A DNA stretch of 64,000 bases, from NCBI GenBank assembly GCA_040394735.1, contig JBEBRR010000001.1:1-64000 (forward strand). The letters are read 5' to 3'. This DNA is from Leadbetterella byssophila_A. GTDB taxonomy: Bacteria > Bacteroidota > Bacteroidia > Cytophagales > Spirosomataceae. The notes beneath the pieces are model-generated. The model did not search any database. It had not been told where the DNA came from and saw nothing but the letters and a program-made list of their open reading frames with translations. A program made the position numbers and the translations under genes. This document shows, piece by piece, positions 1 through 8,258 of this stretch (its first letter is position 1; every line of letters starts with the position of its first letter).

Positions 1-296
1 TTTTCATCTTCTTCCAGCAGCTTCCCGGGAATAAATACACCTGCATTGTTGATAAGGGCAGCTATGGGGCGGCCAAGGCCCAGCACAAAATCGCCGAAAG
101 CCTCCGCTTCTTCCTTCCGGGAAAGATCGGCACGGAAAATATGCAGGGCTGGAGAGCCTGTTTCTGCTTTCCGATTTTCGAGAAGGGCAGGATTTCTGGC
201 ACATACCGCCACCTCGTATCCTTCCCGCAGAAACTTTTCAACGATCGCCTTTCCTATCCCTTTTGTGCCTCCCGTAACTACGGCTAATTTTTGCAT
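1..296 (-). CDS. Short-chain dehydrogenase/reductase, N-terminal part (cut by window edge)
   Basis: An open reading frame starts at an ATG complementary to 294-296 and runs off the left edge, so only about 98 N-terminal residues are visible. They begin MQKLAVVTGGTKGIGKAIVE, where TGGTKGIG is the glycine-rich NAD(P)-binding loop of classical short-chain dehydrogenases (TGxxxGIG). Farther on is INNAGVF, matching the NNAG motif that stabilises the central beta sheet. The catalytic Ser-Tyr-Lys lies outside the window, so neither substrate nor activity can be judged. The gene is divergent from the MlaE-type gene at 418. The family call is firm; the specific role is unknown. Confidence 0.85.
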   Translation of the reverse strand, partial: MQKLAVVTGGTKGIGKAIVEKFLREGYEVAVCARNPALLENRKAETGSPALHIFRADLSRKEEAEAFGDFVLGLGRPIAALINNAGVFIPGKLLEEDE

Positions 297-389
297 TTCT
301 GAATAGTTTTGGCAAAAATACATGAAACCGGCAGGATACTTTATATAAATTTTCAACAGTTTACGGAATCATCACATTCCATAGATGCT

Positions 390-397
390 TACCTTTG
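390..397 (+). promoter_or_regulatory. Candidate Bacteroidota -7 box for the mlaE-like gene
   Basis: TACCTTTG matches the Bacteroidota sigma-A consensus TAnnTTTG and lies 20 bases before the ATG at 418. No convincing TTG/TTTG -33 element sits at the usual distance, so this rests on the -7 match and position alone. Confidence 0.35.
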
Positions 398-417
398 TGT
401 GTTAATAAAGAAGTCAC

Positions 418-1149
418 ATGTTTAGAAAATTCGGGAAATTCCTCCTGTTTCTCTATGAACTTTTCACGCGGCGAGAGAGCCTGAAGGTTTACTGGAAGCG
501 GTTTATCGATGAATGTATGATGATCGGGATAGACTCACTTCTGATTGTTTGTATTGTGGCGTTTTTTATCGGAGCGGTGACCTGCGTGCAGATCAACGCT
601 AACCTGGTAAGCCCCATAATTCCCACCTATATTGTCAGTAATATTGTGCGAGATATGATGTTGCTGGAGCTGTCTTCCACCTTTATATGTGTGATCCTGG
701 CCGGGAAAGTAGGTTCCAATATCGCATCGGAGCTGGGTACCATGCGCATTACCGAACAGGTGGAGGCTCTCGAAGTAATGGGTATCAATGCCGCCTCTTA
801 CCTGGTGCTGCCCAAGGTGCTGGCTGCTTTTGTGATGTTCCCGGTTTTATCGGTTCTTTCCGGTTTTATCGGTATAGTGGGAGGATACATTGCCGGAACC
901 GCCACGGGTATTATTACCCCCGAGCAATATATCTACGGGATACGCTTTTCCTTCATCCCGTTTAACATGGTCATTCCTATTATTAAATCAGCTGTTTTTG
1001 GTATCCTTATCGCCACTATTTCTGCATACAAAGGATTTTATACCCGCGGCGGGGCACTGGAAGTAGGTAAGGTATCTACCACAGCCGTAACCAACAGTTG
1101 TATCGCGATACTGATTGCTGACTACCTCTTAGCCGAACTTCTGACATGA
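418..1149 (+). CDS. mlaE: MlaE/YrbE-type ABC transporter permease
   Basis: 243-residue polytopic membrane protein of the MlaE/YrbE family, the permease of ABC systems that move phospholipid between inner and outer membranes of Gram-negative bacteria. Visible signs are several long hydrophobic segments, the first near residues 38-60, and the family loop GTMRITEQVEALEVMGIN (about residues 109-126), very close to the usual GTMRVTEQIDALEVMG. Its last four bases overlap the start of the ATPase gene (ATGA at 1146-1149), which implies co-translation. No MlaD-type substrate-binding gene is adjacent. The family is clear; the transported lipid is inferred from characterised Mla systems. Confidence 0.9.
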   Translation: MFRKFGKFLLFLYELFTRRESLKVYWKRFIDECMMIGIDSLLIVCIVAFFIGAVTCVQINANLVSPIIPTYIVSNIVRDMMLLELSSTFICVILAGKVGSNIASELGTMRITEQVEALEVMGINAASYLVLPKVLAAFVMFPVLSVLSGFIGIVGGYIAGTATGIITPEQYIYGIRFSFIPFNMVIPIIKSAVFGILIATISAYKGFYTRGGALEVGKVSTTAVTNSCIAILIADYLLAELLT

Positions 1150-1892
1150 TAGAAATTAAAAATATTAGTAAAAGCTTCAACGGCCGTAAGGTGTTGGATG
1201 ATGTTTCAGGGGTTTTTCGTGACGGGGAGACCAGCCTGGTGATCGGTGCCAGCGGTACGGGAAAGAGCGTTTTGCTGAAATGTATGCTGGATCTCGTCAC
1301 TCCGGATACCGGTGAGGTACTTTATGACGGCCGTGAATTCCTGCATAAATCCGAAAAGGAGCGGATCGACGTGCGGCGTGAGATGGGGGTACTTTTTCAG
1401 GGCGGAGCCCTCTTTGATTCCCAGACCGTATTTCAGAATGTGAAATTTCCGCTGGATATGCTTACAAAAGAAAGCGAGGCGGAAAAGCGGGACCGGGTGG
1501 AGTTCTGCCTCAAGAGAGTAGGACTGGAAGCCGCGGGCAACCGTATGCCTTCGGAAATCTCCGGGGGGATGAAGAAAAGGGTCGGGATAGCCCGGGCCAT
1601 TGTTCTGAATCCGAAATACCTTTTCTGTGATGAGCCGAACAGCGGCCTGGATCCGCTGACCTCCATCCGGATTGATGAGCTGATCCAGGAGATCACCCAG
1701 GAATACGGTACCACCACGGTGGTGATTACCCACGATATGAACTCAGTGCTTTCTATCGGGCAGAACATTAAATTTCTTTACGAAGGAAAGAAAATATGGG
1801 AAGGCGACAGCAAAAGCATCCTCGAAACCGACCTGAAGGAGCTGGATGAATTTGTTTTCTCCAACCATGCGCTGAAGCAGCTCAGAGGCTAG
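1146..1892 (+). CDS. mlaF: MlaF-type ABC transporter ATPase
   Basis: 248-residue ATP-binding subunit that would power the permease encoded just upstream. Motifs in order: Walker A GASGTGKS (residues 34-41), Q-loop Gln85 in LFQGGALFDS, the MlaF-like signature SGGMKKR (139-145), Walker B YLFCDEP (158-164) followed by NSGLDP, and the switch histidine in VITHD (His196). The FQGGALFDS and SGGMKKRVGIARAI forms are typical of the lipid-transport (MlaF/Ttg2A) branch rather than of generic importers. The gene overlaps mlaE by four bases. Its stop lies only two bases from the end of the convergent acyltransferase gene, with no visible terminator between them. Confidence 0.92.
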   Translation: MIEIKNISKSFNGRKVLDDVSGVFRDGETSLVIGASGTGKSVLLKCMLDLVTPDTGEVLYDGREFLHKSEKERIDVRREMGVLFQGGALFDSQTVFQNVKFPLDMLTKESEAEKRDRVEFCLKRVGLEAAGNRMPSEISGGMKKRVGIARAIVLNPKYLFCDEPNSGLDPLTSIRIDELIQEITQEYGTTTVVITHDMNSVLSIGQNIKFLYEGKKIWEGDSKSILETDLKELDEFVFSNHALKQLRG

Positions 1893-1894
1893 GC

Positions 1895-2683
1895 TTATTC
1901 GAACATCCGGGGTTCTCTGACCGCTTTCCGTAGGTAGTTGAAAAGTTTCCCTCCGTGAGCGGCATCGACCACCCGGTGGTCAAGAGCCGCTGAAATTTTG
2001 ATGATCCGGCGGGGCACCACTTCCCCTTCATGCACCCATGGCATTTCCCTGACACGGCCCAGGATAAGCACCAGGCTTATATTCCCGGTCGGCATAAGCG
2101 CGGGATAGCCGCCGTCCAGGCCTAATGTACCCACATTGGAAATAATATACGTACCGAAAGACTGGGCCGACAGGCCCAGGACAGGAATGGAAAAGCCCAG
2201 GTCAAGAATAGCAAACCGGAGGAGGCCGTATACCCATTTCCGGAGAGGCCAGGGGATTTTCCCCATGGCTCCTTTCATGCGGTTGGCTCCGGATTCCTCT
2301 CCCTTCACGGCTTCTTCTATTCCGGCCGTAAGTTCACTGACTGCCTCCCTGTAGTTTTTCTTTTCCGGGTGTATTATTTTGATGGAGCTCATCTCACCGG
2401 AAGGCATGCGCAGGCTTACCGAAGCGGTCAGCTGCGGGAAAGGGTATATTTTCCCTCTTTTGAAGTAAGTATTGAATTCGGGGATCTGCTCTGCAATAGC
2501 CCGGCCGGTGGCCAGGGTGAAAAAATGAGTGAGCGTAACCCTTGTGCCTTTTTTCCGGAGCTCCGAGATGTACATTTCGAGGTCGGTTACATCCAGTTCG
2601 GCAGATCCCAGTATTTTGGAGTCAACGGGCTTCCGGTAAATGGTGGAGGCGGTTAATCTCCAGGGGGTATTAAAATCTTTCAT
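1895..2683 (-). CDS. Stand-alone 2-oxo acid dehydrogenase E2-type acyltransferase domain
   Basis: About 262 residues, corresponding only to the catalytic domain of dihydrolipoamide acyltransferases, with no lipoyl or peripheral-subunit-binding domain. The chloramphenicol-acetyltransferase-like fold is indicated by FGTYIISNVGTLGLDGG and, near the C terminus, ALDHRVVDAAHGG. The usual E2 active-site motif is DHRxxDG; the catalytic His is kept (His236) but the final Gly is Ala. I start at the Met complementary to 2681-2683 (MKDFNTPWRL); an upstream Met at 2719 would add 12 residues that do not look conserved. No E1 or E3 genes are nearby, so a role in a 2-oxo acid dehydrogenase complex is uncertain. 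It could be a free acyltransferase. Confidence 0.78.
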   Translation of the reverse strand: MKDFNTPWRLTASTIYRKPVDSKILGSAELDVTDLEMYISELRKKGTRVTLTHFFTLATGRAIAEQIPEFNTYFKRGKIYPFPQLTASVSLRMPSGEMSSIKIIHPEKKNYREAVSELTAGIEEAVKGEESGANRMKGAMGKIPWPLRKWVYGLLRFAILDLGFSIPVLGLSAQSFGTYIISNVGTLGLDGGYPALMPTGNISLVLILGRVREMPWVHEGEVVPRRIIKISAALDHRVVDAAHGGKLFNYLRKAVREPRMFE

Positions 2684-2816
2684 CGGCTTAAAATAAGGGG
2701 TAATGAGATTAAGATGCAATATCCGGTGTGAAATTTAATTACATTTATAGCGCTGCCCCTTGACTTCATAGAGCGGTTGCTGAAGTTCAGAATGGAAAAG
2801 GCAGCGGGCTGACGGT

Positions 2817-3167
2817 TCAGTAAAAGGCATCTTCAAAATGGAGGATCTCAAAAACGGGGTATTCCACAATGGCGATCATGTCAAAACGTACCCTGGCCGG
2901 CCGGGGCCTGTTCCGGAGATACCTGGCAGCGCCTCTTTTTATGGCATTCATTTTGTTCCGGGTAAGGGAGGTTTCCGGGAAACCAAAGTCGGCATTGGCA
3001 CGGATACGAACCTCCACAAAAACCAGCCGGTCATCTTTTTGTGCGATCAGGTCAATTTCCGAATTGAGGGAGGTAAAGTTGCGGTCGAGGATAGTGTAAC
3101 CCTTTTGTACCAGGAAATCTGCGGCGTACTCTTCTCCCAGTTTTCCTTTGTCGAGTTTTTCGCTCAT
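2817..3167 (-). CDS. YraN family (UPF0102) endonuclease-like protein
   Basis: 116-residue protein with the full UPF0102/YraN pattern: KGKLGEEYAADFLVQKGY at the N terminus, then EIDLIAQ and LVFVEVRIR in the centre and RFDMIAI towards the end. These residues form a Holliday-junction-resolvase-like nuclease fold (E-xn-EIDLI-xn-VEVK), with acidic residues and a basic residue here replaced by Arg in VEVR. The length is usual for the family, whose cellular role is not settled. The gene is divergent from lipB with 27 bases between the starts, a compact bidirectional promoter region. Confidence 0.9.
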   Translation of the reverse strand: MSEKLDKGKLGEEYAADFLVQKGYTILDRNFTSLNSEIDLIAQKDDRLVFVEVRIRANADFGFPETSLTRNKMNAIKRGAARYLRNRPRPARVRFDMIAIVEYPVFEILHFEDAFY

Positions 3168-3194
3168 ATTTGTTATTTCTTTTAAAGTTGGCGA

Positions 3195-3887
3195 ATGAAA
3201 AATAAACAGGTAAAGTTTACTGACCTGGGTCTTATGGACTACAAGGAGGCCTGGGATTACCAGGAAGAACTTTTCAGACAGGTTGTGGATATAAAGTTAG
3301 CAAACCGGGATCATAATACAGAGGAACCTACGCCGAATTATCTGCTTTTTTGCCAGCATCCGCATGTATTTACGCTGGGCAAGAGCGGGAGCATGGATCA
3401 TTTGCTGGTCAATAATGAGGAACTCAGCCGGAAAGAGGCTGCTTTCTATAAAATAAACCGGGGAGGAGACATCACCTACCACGGACCGGGTCAGCTGGTG
3501 GCCTACCCGATATTTGATCTCGATAATTTCTTTACGGATATTCACCGGTATGTTCGTTTCCTGGAAGAATCGGTTATCCGTACCTGTGCCGATTATGGCA
3601 TAACAGCCGGAAGGATAGAAGGCCTGACGGGGGTATGGCTGACAGACGGCATGCCAAGGAAAATATGTGCGATCGGTGTGAAGTCCAGCCGGTGGGTCAC
3701 CATGCACGGACTGGCCATGAATGTGAATACCGACCTCAGTTATTTCGGAAATATTGTTCCCTGCGGGATAGAGGATAAGGCCGTTACCTCGCTTCAGCAG
3801 GAGCTGGGTAGGGAAGTCCCGATGGCAGAAGCGGGAAAGAAGTTAAAAAAGCACCTGGGCGATTTGTTTGAAGCAGAATGGATATAA
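3195..3887 (+). CDS. lipB: Octanoyltransferase LipB
   Basis: 230-residue lipoyl(octanoyl)transferase that moves octanoate from acyl carrier protein to the lipoyl domains of 2-oxo acid dehydrogenases and the glycine cleavage H protein. The family signature RGGDITYHGPGQ is at residues 89-100. The catalytic pair is visible as Lys156 in RKICAIGVK and Cys190 in NIVPCGI, spaced 34 residues apart as in characterised LipB enzymes. MHGLAMNVNTDL lies between them. The last 10 bases overlap the dipeptide epimerase gene, so the two are probably co-transcribed although functionally unrelated. LipA is not seen in this window. Confidence 0.95.
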   Translation: MKNKQVKFTDLGLMDYKEAWDYQEELFRQVVDIKLANRDHNTEEPTPNYLLFCQHPHVFTLGKSGSMDHLLVNNEELSRKEAAFYKINRGGDITYHGPGQLVAYPIFDLDNFFTDIHRYVRFLEESVIRTCADYGITAGRIEGLTGVWLTDGMPRKICAIGVKSSRWVTMHGLAMNVNTDLSYFGNIVPCGIEDKAVTSLQQELGREVPMAEAGKKLKKHLGDLFEAEWI

Positions 3888-4900
3888 AAGCACATATTAT
3901 TCCCCTGAAAAGCCGGTATCCTTTCCGTATCACTCACGGCGTAAGGACCGAAACCCTTACTTTTATTGTGGAATTGCAGGACGGCCCCCTGACGGGCTAC
4001 GGAGAGGCTACGCCGGTACCCTATTACGGCGTCACTCCTGCAGATATGAGGGAGCTGATGGAGAAGAACCGGGAGGCCATCGGGAATTTCTCCTGGAGCC
4101 ACCCTGCAGAGCTGTGGGAATATCTGAAGCCGCTGATCGGGCATAATCATTTTCTCCAGTGCGCTATTGATATGGCGGCTTATGACCTGTGGGCCAAGCG
4201 CCGGGGAAAAACCGTGTACCAGATGCTGGGCCTGGATATTTCCAGGATTCCCTATTCCAATTATACGATAGGAATTGACGCAATACCGGAGATGATCCGG
4301 AAGATGAAGGAATTTGATTTCCCGGTGTATAAGATCAAGCTGGGTACGGATCATGACATAGAAATAGTGGAAGCGCTCCGGAAAGAAACCGACGCGGTTT
4401 TCCGGGTAGATGCCAATACGGCCTGGACCGTGGAGCAAACCATTGACTTTTCAGGAAAAATGAAAGTACTGGGGGTGGAGTTTATTGAGCAGCCTCTGAA
4501 ACCCGGAGATTACGAAGGAATGAAGGAGGTGATCAGGCATACCGCCCTGCCCGTGATAGCCGATGAAAGCTGCATTACGGAGGAAGACGTGGCGAAATGT
4601 ACAGGGACTTTCTCCGGTATCAATGTAAAGCTGGCCAAATGCGGCGGTATTACACCTGGGCTGCGGATGATCTCCGAAGCAAGAAGGCATGCTATGCAGG
4701 TAATGATGGGCTGTATGACAGAATCCAGTATAGGCATATCGGCCATTGCCCAGCTTTTGCCGTTGCTGGATTACGTGGATATGGACGGCACCCTGCTGAT
4801 TTCCAATGACCCGGCTGACGGTGTGTACCTGGAAAGAGGAAAAGCCATTTTCCCGGACCGGCCCGGAATCGGCGCTTTTTTAAAGGCCATTCCAACCTGA
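3878..4900 (+). CDS. Dipeptide epimerase (enolase superfamily, L-Ala-D/L-Glu epimerase type)
   Basis: 340-residue muconate-lactonising subgroup member of the enolase superfamily. Catalytic elements in order: YKIKLG (Lys152/Lys154), metal ligands in RVDAN (Asp178), FIEQP (Glu204) and ADES (Asp229), and the second acid/base lysine in INVKLAKCGG (Lys251). MGCMTESSIG near residue 278 is typical of dipeptide epimerases. The expected reaction is epimerisation of the C-terminal residue of dipeptides such as L-Ala-D-Glu in murein peptide recycling; exact specificity cannot be read here. The start overlaps lipB by 10 bases. Confidence 0.88.
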   Translation: MDIKAHIIPLKSRYPFRITHGVRTETLTFIVELQDGPLTGYGEATPVPYYGVTPADMRELMEKNREAIGNFSWSHPAELWEYLKPLIGHNHFLQCAIDMAAYDLWAKRRGKTVYQMLGLDISRIPYSNYTIGIDAIPEMIRKMKEFDFPVYKIKLGTDHDIEIVEALRKETDAVFRVDANTAWTVEQTIDFSGKMKVLGVEFIEQPLKPGDYEGMKEVIRHTALPVIADESCITEEDVAKCTGTFSGINVKLAKCGGITPGLRMISEARRHAMQVMMGCMTESSIGISAIAQLLPLLDYVDMDGTLLISNDPADGVYLERGKAIFPDRPGIGAFLKAIPT

Positions 4901-4941
4901 TACGCATTTTCTGAGTCTTACAGGATATAAATTTTAAGACG

Positions 4942-5409
4942 ATGATACGTTTCCTGTTTTTTATGCTTCTTGCTGCTCTGTTTTCTTCCTGTGATACAGG
5001 AGAGCTGACATCCACGCCTTCTGAACTGGAAGGGAGCTGGATTTATAAAGGATATCTTCACGGATTTGCGGATTGTGCAGCTGAAATGGATTCGGTTACC
5101 CTGGAAATCACCCGCAAGGGAGATGTCTTTGAGATTTCAGGCAGGTCATTTATTAATACCTATTTTTCCCGTGCCAGGGTAAGCTATAACTCTTCTGATC
5201 AGACCGGAACTATCGGATTTGAGAGTATCGGGAGCACCAAAATGGGTGGCCCTGAGAATCTTATGAGGTGCGAAACGGTTTATTACCAGCTTTTAGGGAG
5301 TTCGAATACCATAAAGCTGGAAAACCAGCGGCTTTACCTGGGAAGAGAGCCACGTCTGGCAGATTCCAAAATTCCGGAGACCCTCATTTTTGAAAAAAAG
5401 AAGATTTAA
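4942..5409 (+). CDS. Small META/HslJ-like lipoprotein
   Basis: 155-residue putative lipoprotein. A short hydrophobic leader ends at Cys17 (ALFSSCDTGE), fitting a loose Bacteroidota lipobox. The mature part reads as a small beta-rich domain. STKMGGPENLMRCETVYYQLL followed by KLENQRLYL resembles the end of META/HslJ domains, where a Met-x-C-P-type loop and a conserved Glu precede the last strands. The assignment rests on this partial resemblance only and no function can be given. It lies between the epimerase gene (41 bases upstream) and the PpiD-type gene with its own promoter. Confidence 0.6.
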   Translation: MIRFLFFMLLAALFSSCDTGELTSTPSELEGSWIYKGYLHGFADCAAEMDSVTLEITRKGDVFEISGRSFINTYFSRARVSYNSSDQTGTIGFESIGSTKMGGPENLMRCETVYYQLLGSSNTIKLENQRLYLGREPRLADSKIPETLIFEKKKI

Positions 5410-5429
5410 AAAATATCAAACTTGAAAAC

Positions 5430-5461
5430 TTTGATAATCAATAGGAATATTTCTATTTTTG
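5430..5461 (+). promoter_or_regulatory. Bacteroidota-type promoter for the PpiD-like gene
   Basis: TTTG at 5430-5433 and TATTTTTG at 5454-5461 are separated by 20 bases, fitting the TTTG-N19/20-TAnnTTTG consensus of Bacteroidota sigma-A promoters. The start codon follows 62 bases downstream at 5524, leaving a moderate 5' leader. Confidence 0.6.
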
Positions 5462-5523
5462 CACCTCAAAATTTTATTTTAGGTAGATTGTCTATCCGAT
5501 GATCAGCATTTTTAGAATATATA

Positions 5524-7653
5524 ATGGCAATAGTTAACAAAATCAGAGAGAAATCAGGGGTAGCCGTAGTGGTCATCGCCATCGCGCTAATCCTTTTTAT
5601 TGTTGGAGGAGATTTCGTGGCAGGTTCAAAAGGCGGAGGGCTTTTTGGAAACAGTAATGCTGTGGGAGAGATCAATGGTACCACGATCGATTTTCAGCAA
5701 TTTGCCAACCTGACTGAAGCGCAGCGGATGCAGTTTGAAGGATCAGTGGGCCGGTCGGCTACCGAGCAGGAGCAGGCGCAGATCAGGGAGCAGGTGTGGG
5801 AAAAGCTTGTGTTTAACTATGTATATGCTGAAGAGTTTGAAAAGGTGGGAATCACTGTTTCGGACGATGAGCTGAGAGAAATGGTGCAGGGTCCTAAGAA
5901 TATCCACCCGTTTGTAAAGCAGCAGTTCAGCGATCAGACCGGAAACTTTGATGCGGCCACACATGCCAGTTTTATTGCCGCCTATGCCAATAACAGCATG
6001 CCTGCAGAGCAGAGGGCCATGTGGGATAACTTCAAGCGGGAACTGAAAGATATCAGAATGCGTGAAAAATACGCTAACCTGCTGAACAGCGCTACCTATA
6101 TTACCCAATCGGAGGCGAAAGCGGAATATGTGAATACCACTGCAAAAGCCAGCGGAAAATATCTTTATGTGCCGTTTTATTCTGTGGCCGACTCCACCAT
6201 TAAAATCTCTGACGGAGAAGTAAAGAGTTATTACAGTAAGCATAAGGATGAATTTAATCCTTATGACAGCCGTAGCCTTACCTATGTAACTTTCAGCCTT
6301 CTTCCTACAAAAGAAGACAGTGTGGCCCTGATGAATGATCTGCGTGAACTGGCGAAAGGCATGGCCGCAGCAACGGATCCGGTAGCCTATGCCAATGAGC
6401 ATTCGGATATCAAGACGCCGGGTGTGCGTGAGGCAAATGAAATCAGCCCGGAACTGAAGGAGGCATTAAACAATACCATCACCGGCGCGCTGGTAGGTCC
6501 TTTCAAGGAGGGTACTTCTTACGCGATTCATAAGTTCCTGGGTACAGAAACAGATGATAATTATACCGTACGGGCCAGTCATATTCTTTTCAGGGCTGAC
6601 ACCACCATGACCCAGGAGCAGCGCAATGAGGCCAGAACCAAGGCGCTGGAAGTATTGGGACAGGCTAAATCCGGTATTGATTTCAGCCTGTTGGCCCGTC
6701 AGTACGGAAGCGACGGAACCGCTCAGAACGGCGGAGACCTGGGGGCTTTCAAAAATGACGGAAGTATGATCAAGCCGTTTGAAGATGCGGTGTTTGCCTT
6801 TTCAGGAACCGGAATCCTTCCGAACCTGGTCACTACAGATTTCGGATACCATATCGTTAAGGTAACGGAGGCCAAATCGAATGTGAAATACAAGCTGGCC
6901 ACCATTACTAAAGAGCTTCATGTGGGAGACGAAGGCTCTAACGAGGTATTCCAGAAGGCTTCAGAGCTGATGAGCAGTGCCAGATCAGTGAAAGAGCTGG
7001 AGGAGGCCGTGAAAAAAGACAACTCACTGACGCTGTTTACGGCAGACAATATCCAGCCGGGAAGCACCTTTGTCAATACGCTGAGAAATGCCAGGGAACT
7101 GGTACAGTGGGCGTATGGTAAGGACGCCAAGGTAGGCAAGGTAGCTGACCGGGTGTTTGTACTGGAAGATAACTATGTAGTGGCCGGTCTGAAATCAGCC
7201 ACCGACAAAGACAGCCCTAAAGCAGAAGACTTCAGAGAGCTCATTGCCGCCAAGCTCAGAAATGAGAAGAAGGCCGAGGTGATCAGCAAGAAGCTGGGTG
7301 ACGGCAAAGGAGAACTTCCTGCCATTGCGGCCAGATACGGAGCCGGAGCCCTGGTGGAAGAGGTAACGGATATCACCTTCCAGACCGGTATGCTGAACAG
7401 CGCAGGGTTTGATCCTACGGCTGTGGGTAAGCTTTTTGGTCTGAAGCCCAATACCCGCAGTAAAATATTTGCCGGAGATTCAGGTGTATTCATTATGGAA
7501 AACACCGGCAAGACAGCCGTTGCAGAAATAGCCGATTACGGTCAGTACAAAGCGCAGATCCAGCAGCGAAGCATGGGTATGGGCGGTATGATCGGAGAAG
7601 AGATACTGAGATCTAACGCCAAAATTGAAGATAACAGGGCGAGGATGTTCTAA
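5524..7653 (+). CDS. PpiD/SurA-type membrane-anchored peptidyl-prolyl isomerase
   Basis: 709-residue periplasmic folding factor. One transmembrane anchor is at about residues 12-30 (GVAVVVIAIALILFIVGGDF), followed by a SurA-N-like helical region (GEINGTTIDFQQF onward) and a parvulin (PpiC) domain at about 346-456. RASHILFRAD opens that domain and DFGYHIVKV closes it, with AQNGGDLGAF between, as in active rotamases. The long C-terminal part resembles that of PpiD. PpiD-type proteins sit at the Sec translocon exit and assist outer-membrane and secreted proteins. The gene has its own upstream promoter and ends at a strong hairpin, so it is probably monocistronic. Confidence 0.9.
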   Translation: MAIVNKIREKSGVAVVVIAIALILFIVGGDFVAGSKGGGLFGNSNAVGEINGTTIDFQQFANLTEAQRMQFEGSVGRSATEQEQAQIREQVWEKLVFNYVYAEEFEKVGITVSDDELREMVQGPKNIHPFVKQQFSDQTGNFDAATHASFIAAYANNSMPAEQRAMWDNFKRELKDIRMREKYANLLNSATYITQSEAKAEYVNTTAKASGKYLYVPFYSVADSTIKISDGEVKSYYSKHKDEFNPYDSRSLTYVTFSLLPTKEDSVALMNDLRELAKGMAAATDPVAYANEHSDIKTPGVREANEISPELKEALNNTITGALVGPFKEGTSYAIHKFLGTETDDNYTVRASHILFRADTTMTQEQRNEARTKALEVLGQAKSGIDFSLLARQYGSDGTAQNGGDLGAFKNDGSMIKPFEDAVFAFSGTGILPNLVTTDFGYHIVKVTEAKSNVKYKLATITKELHVGDEGSNEVFQKASELMSSARSVKELEEAVKKDNSLTLFTADNIQPGSTFVNTLRNARELVQWAYGKDAKVGKVADRVFVLEDNYVVAGLKSATDKDSPKAEDFRELIAAKLRNEKKAEVISKKLGDGKGELPAIAARYGAGALVEEVTDITFQTGMLNSAGFDPTAVGKLFGLKPNTRSKIFAGDSGVFIMENTGKTAVAEIADYGQYKAQIQQRSMGMGGMIGEEILRSNAKIEDNRARMF

Positions 7654-7670
7654 ATCTTTCTTATTCAGAA

Positions 7671-7710
7671 ATCAAAAGCCCCCGGATCTTAAGGTCCGGG
7701 GGCTTTTGAT
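7671..7710. terminator. Bidirectional intrinsic terminator
   Basis: A nearly perfect 20+20 base palindrome centred at 7690/7691: the arms start ATCAAAAGCCCCCGG and end CCGGGGGCTTTTGAT, with one wobble-type mismatch. A-run before and T-run after the GC stem make it active in both directions. It separates the convergent PpiD-like and DUF4494 genes. Confidence 0.88.
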
Positions 7711-7729
7711 TATTGTCCGAGAGAGAAAC

Positions 7730-8245
7730 TTACCCTTCCCCTTCAAGCGTCTTCAAAACCTCTGAAAGCGGTTTCATGCTTTCGGTGATCACCGGCTGCG
7801 GTTCTTCCAGGTCTTCGCTGTCTTCTTCATAAGGAATCACATCCAGGATTTTGGTGGCCCCAATATCCGTGATAATGTAGTCCTGAACGGTTCCCAGTTT
7901 GCTTTCCAGGATGGTGTAAGCATCTTTGATAGTATGCGCATTGAGCAGAAAAGCATAGGGCACCTTTTTCTCCCGCTGGCTTTTTTCGTCAAAGACAATA
8001 TAGGAAACCTTGCATTTAAACCAGATTTCGGAGCTGTTTTCTTCAAAGTACACTTCATTCAGCTTCATTTTGGAGAGACCGGTGAGTTGAAAGTCCGGCA
8101 CTTCGGCCGCCAGGTGCTGATAGGCCCGGGCCTCGGCGTCTGTGTAAGACACGGCGTCAAACAGGTAAACCTGGCTGATATTGCGTGCTACTCCTTTTTC
8201 ATCTTCCTGTACAAATTTTATTTTTGCCTGAAACCAGGTTGCCAT
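7730..8245 (-). CDS. DUF4494 family protein
   Basis: 171-residue soluble protein matching DUF4494, a family largely restricted to Bacteroidota with no known function. Recognisable parts are the N-terminal WFQAKIKFVQEDEKG and QVYLFDAVSYTDAEARAYQ, the central WFKCKVSYIVFDEKS, and DYIITDIGATKILDVIPYE near the end. No signal peptide or membrane segment is present, so it should be cytoplasmic. Its start is 13 bases after the stop of the ROK kinase gene on the same strand, suggesting a two-gene unit. The acidic, proline-containing tail after residue about 145 looks disordered. Confidence 0.85.
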   Translation of the reverse strand: MATWFQAKIKFVQEDEKGVARNISQVYLFDAVSYTDAEARAYQHLAAEVPDFQLTGLSKMKLNEVYFEENSSEIWFKCKVSYIVFDEKSQREKKVPYAFLLNAHTIKDAYTILESKLGTVQDYIITDIGATKILDVIPYEEDSEDLEEPQPVITESMKPLSEVLKTLEGEG

Positions 8246-8258
8246 TGTTAATTATGTT

